From Treponema sp. (GTDB lineage: Bacteria > Spirochaetota > Spirochaetia > Treponematales > Treponemataceae), in contig JAHAZL010000045.1 of assembly GCA_018384055.1 (NCBI GenBank), forward strand, positions 1 to 39,635: DNA of 39,635 bases. The letters are read 5' to 3'. The notes below the pieces were generated by a model. That model was not told the DNA's origin, ran no database searches, and saw only the letters and a list, made by a program, of their open reading frames with translations. Below, one piece after another: positions 24,717 through 31,092 of the stretch; positions within the stretch are counted from its first letter, which is position 1; each line of letters begins with the position of its first letter. Made by a program: the position numbers and the translations under genes.

Positions 24717-26879
24717 TTACAGATGAAGTACTCTTTCCTGGATTTCCTGTGTGCGTCCCTGATTCCAGTACTGTGTACCGATGTATCCGCAAGTACGGCG
24801 AGCAACATTCATTGTTGTCTGGTCTGAGTTACCGCAGTTGGGACATTTCCAAATCAACTTGCTGTCTGCATCCTTTTCAATCTTGATTTCACCTGTATAA
24901 CCGCACTTCTGGCAAAAATCGCTCTTTGTGTTGAGTTCGGCATACATGATGTTGTTGTAGATGTGCTTGAGGAGCGACATTACGGCTGGAAGATTGTTTT
25001 CCATATTTGGAACTTCTACATAGCTTACGGCACCACCCGGAGAAAGTTCCTGGAACTGTGATTCGAATGTAAGCTTTGTGAAGGCATCAATCTTTTCGGT
25101 AACATTAACATGGTAGCTGTTCGTAATGTAGTTCTTGTCTGTAACTCCAGGAATGTTTCCAAAACGTCGCTTAAGGCACTTTGCAAATTTGTATGTCGTG
25201 CTTTCAAGTGGTGTTCCGTATACAGAGTAGTCGATGTGTTCAGCAGCCTTCCACTTCTTGCAGGCATCGTTGAGGGCATGCATTACATCAAGGGCAAAAG
25301 GCTTTGCTTCTGAATCTGTATGGCTCTTTCCTGTCATGAACTTAACGCATTCGCAAAGGCCTGCGTATCCAAGGGAAATTGTTGAATATCCGTTGTAAAG
25401 GAGCTTGTCGATAACTTCACCCTTCTTAAGGCGTGCAAGGGCACCGTTCTGCCAGAGAATTGGTGCTACATCAGACTTTGTTCCAAGAAGGCGGTTGTGG
25501 CGGATTCTGAGGGCTCTGTGGCAGAGTTCAAGGCGTTCTTCCATGATTTCCCAGAATTTTGCCTTGTCGCCGCCAGAAGAACATGCAACATCAACTAGGT
25601 TGAGTGTTACGACACCCTGGTTGAACCTTCCGTAGAACTTTGGCTTGCCTGTTTCATCGCGATAAACTGTAAGGAACGAACGGCATCCCATGCAAGGATA
25701 GCAGTTGTCTTCCTTGAGTTCAATCATTTTCTTTTCGGAAATGTAGTCTGGAACCATGCGGCGAGCAGTACACTTTGCAGCAAGTTCCGTAAGGTAATAG
25801 TAAGGGGTTCCCTGATCAACATTGTCTTCTTCAAGAACATAGATGAGTTTTGGGAATGCAGGGGTAATCCATGCTCCCTTTTCGTTTTTGACGCCCTGAT
25901 AGCGCTGCTTGAGTACTTCTTCGATGATGAGGGCAAGGTCAGCCTTTTCCTGTTCGTTCTTTGCTTCGTTAAGGTACATGAAAACAGTTACGAAAGGTGC
26001 CTGTCCGTTTGTTGTCATCAATGTGATGACCTGGTACTGGATTGTCTGTACACCGCGCTTGATTTCGTCCTTAACGCGCTGGTCTACCATATAGTTGAAC
26101 TGTTCAGCTGTAACATTAAGCCCAGTCTTCTGAATCATGTCGGTTGTTTCCTGAGTGATTTTTTTGCGGCTTACATCTACGAATGGAGCGAGGTGAGCCA
26201 ATGTAATGCTCTGTCCACCGTACTGGCATGAAGCAACCTGTGCAATAATCTGTGTTGCAATGTTACATGCTGTGCTGAAAGAATGCGGGCGGTCAATCCT
26301 TGTTCCGCTGATTACGGTACCGTTCTGGAGCATGTCCTCAAGATTTACAAGGTCACAGTTGTGCATGTGCTGTGCAAAATAGTCGGCATCATGGAAGTGG
26401 ATGATACCGTCGTCGTGTGCCTTGGAAATATCCGGATCCAAAAGGAAGCGGCGGGTAATGTCCTTGGAAACTTCACCTGCCATGTAATCGCGCTGAACGG
26501 AAACAACAGTAGGGTTCTTGTTGGAATTTTCCTGCTTTACTTCTTCGTTGTTTTCTTCAAGAAGGCTCATGATCTGCTGGTCAGTTGTATTTTCCTTTCT
26601 CATGAGCTGGTGGCGATAACGGTAAGTAATGTAGAGTTTTGCAACGTCAAAGGCACTGTTCTGCATGATTCCGTTTTCAACGAGATCCTGAATGTCTTCA
26701 ACGTTAAGGGCATGGCCGGAGTTATGGCATTCAATTTCAATATCATCAACGATGGATTCGATCTGAGCATCTGTAAGGCGTTTAGATTCGATAACCTGTT
26801 CGTTTGCTTTCTTTACAGCGCTTGAAATCTTGTTGCGGTCATAAACAACTTCCGCACCACTGCGTTTGATGATTTTCAT
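24717..26879 (-). CDS. nrdD: Anaerobic ribonucleoside-triphosphate reductase
   Basis: Glycyl-radical class III reductase making dNTPs without oxygen. The 720-residue protein begins with an ATP-cone (KRSGAEVVYDRNKISSAVKK) for allosteric control. It continues with the catalytic barrel, including HFHDADYFAQHMHNCDLVNL and FYGRFNQGVVTLNLVDVACS. At the C-terminus are the zinc site (CQKCGYTG and CPNCG) and the glycyl-radical motif RRTCGYIGTQYWNQGR. The ATG at 26879 is preceded by GAGGGG; the in-frame start 45 bases earlier lacks one. The promoter upstream carries two candidate NrdR boxes. The activase gene nrdG follows after the GH51 gene. Confidence 0.97.
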   Translation of the reverse strand: MKIIKRSGAEVVYDRNKISSAVKKANEQVIESKRLTDAQIESIVDDIEIECHNSGHALNVEDIQDLVENGIMQNSAFDVAKLYITYRYRHQLMRKENTTDQQIMSLLEENNEEVKQENSNKNPTVVSVQRDYMAGEVSKDITRRFLLDPDISKAHDDGIIHFHDADYFAQHMHNCDLVNLEDMLQNGTVISGTRIDRPHSFSTACNIATQIIAQVASCQYGGQSITLAHLAPFVDVSRKKITQETTDMIQKTGLNVTAEQFNYMVDQRVKDEIKRGVQTIQYQVITLMTTNGQAPFVTVFMYLNEAKNEQEKADLALIIEEVLKQRYQGVKNEKGAWITPAFPKLIYVLEEDNVDQGTPYYYLTELAAKCTARRMVPDYISEKKMIELKEDNCYPCMGCRSFLTVYRDETGKPKFYGRFNQGVVTLNLVDVACSSGGDKAKFWEIMEERLELCHRALRIRHNRLLGTKSDVAPILWQNGALARLKKGEVIDKLLYNGYSTISLGYAGLCECVKFMTGKSHTDSEAKPFALDVMHALNDACKKWKAAEHIDYSVYGTPLESTTYKFAKCLKRRFGNIPGVTDKNYITNSYHVNVTEKIDAFTKLTFESQFQELSPGGAVSYVEVPNMENNLPAVMSLLKHIYNNIMYAELNTKSDFCQKCGYTGEIKIEKDADSKLIWKCPNCGNSDQTTMNVARRTCGYIGTQYWNQGRTQEIQERVLHL

Positions 26880-26903
26880 ACTTTCCCCTCTTGAATTTGC
26901 GGC

Positions 26904-26926
26904 ATTTGTCAGTATATGCGACAAAT
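26904..26926. repeat. Inverted repeat in the nrdD leader
   Basis: ATTTGTC (26904-26910) and GACAAAT (26920-26926) form a perfect seven-base inverted repeat with a nine-base spacer, 25-47 bases before the nrdD start. It could be a second regulator site or an mRNA hairpin; no known operator consensus fits clearly. Confidence 0.4.
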
Positions 26927-26947
26927 TCTACTTTTTTCATGCCAAAC

Positions 26948-27005
26948 TCGCTATATCTAGCGTTTTTGATGTCCACAGTATACTAGCGATAGTGGTGGAA
27001 GTCAA
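26948..27005 (-). promoter_or_regulatory. nrdD promoter with two candidate NrdR boxes
   Basis: On the minus strand, TTGACT (27000-27005) and TATACT (26977-26982) are 17 bases apart. Box 1, TCGCTATATCTAGCGT at 26948-26963, matches the NrdR consensus ACACWATATATWGTGT at about 12 of 16 positions. Box 2, ATACTAGCGATAGTGG at 26980-26995, matches about 11 of 16. The boxes start 32 bases apart, three helical turns, as is usual for NrdR pairs. Box 2 covers the spacer and -10 and box 1 lies just downstream, so binding would block transcription. nrdR itself is not in the window. Confidence 0.7.
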
Positions 27006-27098
27006 CAAATGAGCGTTAGTCAGGAAAAAGGACTGAATCCCCATTTTTAGAAGGATAACAACATTTTTCGGGGGCAGATTTGTATATTTTTTTTTAGT

Positions 27099-27153
27099 TG
27101 ACGATTTTAAGGGCAATTGGAACAAAATATGGTTACAAAAACGAAAATCGTCA
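27099..27153. repeat. 10-base inverted repeat with 35-base loop
   Basis: TGACGATTTT (27099-27108) and AAAATCGTCA (27144-27153) are perfectly complementary. The 35-base loop has no coding signal. Neither strand continues into a clear T run, so it is not an obvious terminator; a structured RNA or cruciform is possible. Confidence 0.45.
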
Positions 27154-27215
27154 TAAAAAAAGGTTAAAAAAGTGTATAAAAATGATATTTTGTTGCAAAA
27201 ATAATGGCTATGCAG

Positions 27216-27238
27216 ACCTCCGGTTCAAGTCCGGAGGT
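27216..27238. repeat. GC-rich hairpin with a tRNA T-loop-like loop
   Basis: ACCTCCGG and CCGGAGGT form a perfect eight-base stem around TTCAAGT, which matches the tRNA T-loop pattern TTCRANN. No acceptor, D or anticodon arm was found upstream, so it is not a full tRNA. It lies 44 bases past the WYL gene stop and may act as its transcript end. Confidence 0.45.
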
Positions 27239-27281
27239 GACATTTTCAGGACGTGTGGGAGGCACTTTAATGCCAACAGGT

Positions 27282-28280
27282 TTATCCGTATATTCTGTTC
27301 AGCTCGGAAAGCTCTTTTTTAATGTCCTCAATGAGCTCCGGAGGTTCCATAACCGTTACTTTGCATCCATAACTCATTACGATGCGCCTGAGGTCATATA
27401 TCTGCGAGGTTTTGAACTGAACAAGAACGCTACCGTCTTCATTTGTAGTCTTTGTCTCTGTATGGTGCCATTTGCGTTCCCTTGCGTGCTGGGCAATGTC
27501 CTTGTGGAACAGGAGTTTGACATTGTAAAAGGAATCGCTGTGCCATACCCCCACTTCAGGATCCAGATGTTTTTCAAGCCTGTAGTCTGCAGGAATGGTG
27601 AATCTTTCCCCCGTAGGCTGAATGTCCGTCATTCTGGAAAAGGAAAAGGTTCTGAATTCAGTAGTCTGGTCTGCAAGGCAGCCGTGAACATACCAGTCTC
27701 CGTTCTGGTGAAAAAGAATCCTGTATGGGAAGAAGGTGTATTTTTTTGGTTCCAGTGCCCCGTTTTTCATATAGTTGAAGGAAATTGCCCTGTGTTCCTG
27801 AACGCTTTCAATGAGGCTTGTAAAGATAGAGGTATCGATAACTGCCATAGGATCGTTGATTACGCGGATGTACTGTGCGATTTTTGATTCATCATAGCGG
27901 GCACCGTCAGGAAGGTAGTTCTTTATCTTTCCAAAGAGTGAAGACAGATCCTTTTCTACAGGGGTGTTCTTGTAGACTTTCATAAGGCTCTGGAGCAGAC
28001 CGAGTCCAACCAGTTCACCGGTGTTCAGGTTAACTTTGTCAGACCAGAAGTCGGGATCCTCAAGATAATATCCGCTGCCATATTTGTTCATGTCTGCCTT
28101 GATAGGAGCATTTTCTTCATTTTTAAGGTAATTGATGTATCTGTAAATGGTGACTTCACTGAGTTTTACATTCTCGTCGATTCTAAAGCGTTCCTTCAAC
28201 TGCTTTGCGTTTGGATGGTCCAGAACGCGGATATATTCAACGATTTTCTTGAGCTTCCATAGTTTGTCTTTTTTTTCCAT
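27282..28280 (-). CDS. WYL-domain transcriptional regulator
   Basis: DNA-binding regulator of 332 residues. The N-terminal ~65 residues form a helix-turn-helix (LKKIVEYIRVLDHPNAKQLK, then LSEVTIYRYINYL). The WYL domain at about 150-240 includes AISFNYMKNGALEPKKYTFF and GDWYVHGCLADQTTEFRTFSFSRM, and a WCX-like C-terminal extension follows. WYL domains sense small ligands, often nucleic-acid derived; the ligand here is unknown. AAGGAAG precedes the ATG. It diverges from the sigma-factor gene, and the shared intergenic region holds four copies of TTGATRG, so it may regulate itself and the sigma factor. That link is inference. Confidence 0.88.
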   Translation of the reverse strand: MEKKDKLWKLKKIVEYIRVLDHPNAKQLKERFRIDENVKLSEVTIYRYINYLKNEENAPIKADMNKYGSGYYLEDPDFWSDKVNLNTGELVGLGLLQSLMKVYKNTPVEKDLSSLFGKIKNYLPDGARYDESKIAQYIRVINDPMAVIDTSIFTSLIESVQEHRAISFNYMKNGALEPKKYTFFPYRILFHQNGDWYVHGCLADQTTEFRTFSFSRMTDIQPTGERFTIPADYRLEKHLDPEVGVWHSDSFYNVKLLFHKDIAQHARERKWHHTETKTTNEDGSVLVQFKTSQIYDLRRIVMSYGCKVTVMEPPELIEDIKKELSELNRIYG

Positions 28281-28297
28281 AAAAACTTCCTTATTTT

Positions 28298-28512
28298 TTG
28301 ATGGGCTTTCAACAATTGATAGGGGGTCCGTATTATATTATACCCGTAAACTGAAGGTTGTCACCTTTTTTTCTGCGGAAATCAGGATTTTTCGTAAAAA
28401 GAGGGAAAATATTAATCTTCTATCATCAGCTGGTTGGGTATGTCAGCAAAAAATTTTAATTTTCTGTGTAGGGCTATCCTATTTTGATAGAGTGTTTGAC
28501 CTATATTGATGG
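28298..28512 (+). promoter_or_regulatory. Four TTGATRG direct repeats in the WYL/sigma intergenic region
   Basis: TTGATGG at 28298-28304, TTGATAG at 28316-28322, TTGATAG at 28484-28490 and TTGATGG at 28506-28512 all point the same way. The last two lie in longer imperfect repeats (CCTATTTTGATAG and CCTATATTGATGG) exactly 22 bases apart, about two helical turns. The first pair is in the WYL gene leader and the second pair surrounds a possible -35 of the sigma gene. They are candidate operator sites. Confidence 0.5.
28337..28364 (-). promoter_or_regulatory. Promoter of the WYL regulator gene
   Basis: On the minus strand, GTGACA (28359-28364) and TATAAT (28337-28342) are 16 bases apart. A second overlapping TATAAT follows immediately. 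The ATG is at 28280. Confidence 0.6.
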
Positions 28513-28524
28513 AAAGCGAATAAA
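28496..28524 (+). promoter_or_regulatory. Possible promoter of the sigma-factor gene
   Basis: TTGACC at 28496-28501 and AATAAA at 28519-28524 are 17 bases apart. The -35 is good and the -10 weak (four of six). One TTGATGG repeat falls within the spacer. Confidence 0.35.
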
Positions 28525-28584
28525 TGAATGAGAACACGAATGAACGATTTTAGAACTGAAAATTAAGAAGGAGATTTTGAATCT

Positions 28585-29433
28585 ATGAACGAATACAATC
28601 CATTTGACAATTATCTTAAGAGCCTCAAGAACTGCAAATTTCTTACAGCTGAAGAAGAAAGGAACCTCATCAAGAAAGCACAGGCCGGCGACAAAAAGGC
28701 CAGTGACAGGGTGGTAGAAGCAAACCTCAGGTTTGTTGTAAACCGTGCAAAGAAAATGAAGGAAAAGGGGTGCAGGGCTGACATTGAAGAACTGGTTGCA
28801 GCCGGAAATATTGGACTCACAATTGCTGTATCCAAATTCGATTTGAAAAAGGGAACACGCTTCATTACCTGTGCAGCATTCTGGATTAAGGCCGAAATGA
28901 ATGCCGAAGCAGGAAAAGTAAATTCCATTCATCTTCCTCACAATTGCCAGGTAAAGCTTCCTAAAGTACTTGCCGCAGAAGAAAGCCTTCCAAAAAATAT
29001 GGACTATTCGGCAAAGTGTCAGGCAATCGCCCGACGGGTTGGTGCAACAAAGAAAACTATTGAAGCCATTTTGGAAGCAACAGCTTCAATTTCTTCTCTG
29101 GACTCTGTTGTTGCAGATGATGAAGATGCAAACCTTTACAGTTTTATCGGTGACAATAGTGCCTGTGATCCTCTCGATGAAATCATCGAAAATGAAATGA
29201 ACGAAAAACTCAATAAGGTATTGAGAAAGCTTCCTGACGACGAAAGAATGGTTATTGAAAACCATTATGGACTCAATGGACACAGAAAAATGTCTTTTGA
29301 AGAAATTGCAGGCAAGTGGGGCAAGAACATTACCCGCGAAGGAATTCGCCAGAAGGAACTGAAAGCAATCAAAAAGTTCCGTGAATCAGAAAACAGCATG
29401 CTTTTTGACGGAATGCTTGACATTGCTGTATAA
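28585..29433 (+). CDS. Sigma-70-family RNA polymerase sigma factor (RpoD/RpoH-like)
   Basis: Directs RNA polymerase to a promoter set. The 282-residue protein has regions 1.2 to 4.2 and no region 1.1: FDNYLKSLKNCKFLTAEEER (1.2), ANLRFVVNRAKKMKEKG and IEELVAAGNIGLTIAVSKFD (2.1-2.2), TRFITCAAFWIKAEMN (2.3-2.4), region 3 around SAKCQAIARRVGATKKTIEA, and KLPDDERMVIENHYGL with MSFEEIAGKWGKNITREGIR (4.1-4.2). Region 2.4 differs from the usual TYATWWIRQAI, so promoter preference may differ. It is most like group 2/3 alternative factors. GGAG precedes the ATG. It is divergent from the WYL regulator. Confidence 0.9.
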   Translation: MNEYNPFDNYLKSLKNCKFLTAEEERNLIKKAQAGDKKASDRVVEANLRFVVNRAKKMKEKGCRADIEELVAAGNIGLTIAVSKFDLKKGTRFITCAAFWIKAEMNAEAGKVNSIHLPHNCQVKLPKVLAAEESLPKNMDYSAKCQAIARRVGATKKTIEAILEATASISSLDSVVADDEDANLYSFIGDNSACDPLDEIIENEMNEKLNKVLRKLPDDERMVIENHYGLNGHRKMSFEEIAGKWGKNITREGIRQKELKAIKKFRESENSMLFDGMLDIAV

Positions 29434-29536
29434 GGCTAACCTCGGTAATTGAATTTCGAGAAAAACTTTTCTTATCATTTTTCTCATCATTTATATATAA
29501 CCGCAGGAAAATTAAAATTGACTTTTTTATGAAAAA

Positions 29537-29586
29537 GTAAGCGTCGTAGGTTCTAACAAATCCGCCGGTATTCTGATAACGCTTAC
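29537..29586. repeat. Inverted repeat with 34-base interior, possible terminator of the HD-GYP gene
   Basis: GTAAGCGT (29537-29544) and ACGCTTAC (29579-29586) are perfectly complementary. On the minus strand the second arm runs into five T, so it could end transcripts from the HD-GYP gene, whose stop is 135 bases away. The long interior is unusual for a simple terminator. Confidence 0.4.
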
Positions 29587-29602
29587 AGACAGGTATTTTT
29601 CC

Positions 29603-29631
29603 TTGATATTTTCAAATTCTCATGGTATATT
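29603..29631 (+). promoter_or_regulatory. Promoter of the small-RNA candidate
   Basis: TTGATA at 29603-29608 and TATATT at 29626-29631 are separated by 17 bases. No coding start follows; a terminator ends the unit about 60 bases later. Confidence 0.55.
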
Positions 29632-29637
29632 ATGTGA

Positions 29638-29698
29638 ACAAATTTTGGTTGGGACTATTTCTCTGCCGTTGCGGGTGGGCTTCGGCAGTTTTTTTTTT
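29638..29698 (+). ncRNA. Candidate small RNA of about 60 nucleotides
   Basis: A well-spaced promoter is followed by ~25 unstructured bases and a strong intrinsic terminator: CTGCCG (29663-29668) pairs with CGGCAG (29683-29688), then ten T. No plus-strand gene lies downstream, so it is not the leader of anything, and it is antisense only to the region past the HD-GYP stop. No open frame longer than a few codons fits. I do not recognise an RNA family. The start position is inferred from the promoter. Confidence 0.5.
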
Positions 29699-29720
29699 AA
29701 AGCGGTACCTTTATTATTTG

Positions 29721-31052
29721 TTAGATTCTGTTTTCTTCCACTAGTTTCAGGAATGCATTTACAAATTCAGGGTCAAACTGAGTTCCGCTGTTGTCCTTAA
29801 GTTCTTCAAGGATTTTTTCACGGGGAAGGCCTTTTCTGTAGTACCTTTCTGTGCTCATGACATCAAAAGAATCTGCTATTGCAACAATTCTGGCTGCTTC
29901 AGGAATCAGTTTTCCGCTGAGGTGTTCCGGGTATCCTGTGCCGTCAAAACGTTCGTGGTGATACAGAGCTGTCTGGCATGCTTCTGGAATCGATGAAAGG
30001 GATTTTAGGAGTTCGTATCCCTTGTGGGTATGTGCGCGAACAATGTTCAGTTCTTCTTCCGTAAGGCTTTCTGTTTTTGAAAGGATGGTATCTCCTACGG
30101 AAATTTTTCCGCAATCGTGGAGAAGTCCGCAGTAAAATACTTTCTGGCAGAATTCTTCACTTCTACCGGAAATCTTTGCAATCATTCTTGAATACATGGC
30201 AACTCTTTCCGAATGTCCGCCAGTATGAATGTCCTTTGCATCAATGAATTTTGTAAAGACGGTCATAACCTGTTCGATAGTCTGCTTGTCGTGTTCCTGA
30301 TCCCTGAGTTTGGCGGTCTTGATTATTTTAAGCCTGATCATGGAAGAAATGATGAAAAGCCACATGAGAAAAAGGACGCCGAAGACATAAAGCATTACGT
30401 TGTCGCTTATGGAATCGTCCATGTGGTATGTGAGGGAAGCCTTGGCAAAGTCAAAATCCATGTTCATGGGCTCTGTATCATTTTTGAAGAAAACAAATCC
30501 AATGTCAGTGTAGTGGTAATCGGTACCTGTATAGGCAGGAATAATGTTTTCCGAGTATTCTTCGTCAGGATAGTATATGATTTTGTCGCCTGGGTTCAGG
30601 TAAATGAGGAGAGGTTTCTTTCTGGCACAGAATTTCTTTACTTTAAGTTTCTTGAGTTCGTCATATTCCTTATCGTGCAATCGGACCGCAGGCTGAACTA
30701 TAGTTTTTCCCTTTGTCTTCTGATGGATTTCAATGGAACCGTTCCAGCAGTTGGAAAGGTAAACAGGTTTGGTAATCTTGATGACCATCTTCCAGTTGGA
30801 AATGTTATGAGAAGAACGGTTTACAACCTTTGATTCATAAATGGTTCCGTGCATAAGGGGGTGATTTGGAACTACATTGAGCCAAACGTCTTCTGCATCC
30901 CTCTGACAAAAATTAAAATAAAGGTTGGAAGATTCCCGGTTCATTCTCTGTGTACGGTCAGAGAGAACAAAATGCTTGAAGAGGATAAGGAGCAGGAGCA
31001 GAACTCCCGCCATTATTGAAAACTTTATTTTTTCGCTTTTTGAAAATAACAT
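29721..31052 (-). CDS. Membrane-bound HD-GYP cyclic-di-GMP phosphodiesterase
   Basis: Predicted to degrade c-di-GMP, which in spirochaetes affects motility and envelope functions. The 443-residue chain has a membrane helix at about 13-31, a periplasmic sensor domain to ~220, a second helix at ~224-244, and a cytoplasmic HD-GYP domain. The latter carries HTGGHSERVAMYS, LLHDCGKISVGD, AHTHKGYELL and HHERFDGTGYPEHLSG, with the metal-binding His and Asp residues and the GYP signature intact. The periplasmic domain matches no sensor I know. It starts 40 bases after the outer-membrane protein gene on the same strand, so probably co-transcribed. No clear Shine-Dalgarno is seen. Confidence 0.92.
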   Translation of the reverse strand: MLFSKSEKIKFSIMAGVLLLLLILFKHFVLSDRTQRMNRESSNLYFNFCQRDAEDVWLNVVPNHPLMHGTIYESKVVNRSSHNISNWKMVIKITKPVYLSNCWNGSIEIHQKTKGKTIVQPAVRLHDKEYDELKKLKVKKFCARKKPLLIYLNPGDKIIYYPDEEYSENIIPAYTGTDYHYTDIGFVFFKNDTEPMNMDFDFAKASLTYHMDDSISDNVMLYVFGVLFLMWLFIISSMIRLKIIKTAKLRDQEHDKQTIEQVMTVFTKFIDAKDIHTGGHSERVAMYSRMIAKISGRSEEFCQKVFYCGLLHDCGKISVGDTILSKTESLTEEELNIVRAHTHKGYELLKSLSSIPEACQTALYHHERFDGTGYPEHLSGKLIPEAARIVAIADSFDVMSTERYYRKGLPREKILEELKDNSGTQFDPEFVNAFLKLVEENRI

Positions 31053-31092
31053 CGAAATGCAAAGTCAGGGTAAAACCATAGAACCCTTATTT

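Larger units (their letters stand above)
27006..27281. other. AT-rich intergenic region between nrdD promoter and WYL gene
   Basis: No gene was found. The region is AT-rich with several homopolymer runs, and contains the 10-base inverted repeat at 27099-27153 and the GC-rich hairpin at 27216-27238. Open frames here are short and unlike the neighbouring genes. Confidence 0.5.

Noticed and set aside
27180..27260. Complete tRNA gene around the T-arm-like hairpin
   Set aside because: No matching acceptor, D or anticodon arms could be drawn; only the T-arm-like hairpin remains.
28354..28372. AAGGT/ACCTT hairpin followed by T7 as a terminator
   Set aside because: The stem is five bases, no plus-strand gene precedes it, and it overlaps the WYL gene -35.
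29545..29590. Possible integron attC site (TCTAAC and an inverted repeat)
   Set aside because: Only one core-like box is present, the opposite GTTRRRY box is missing, and no integrase or cassette array is nearby.
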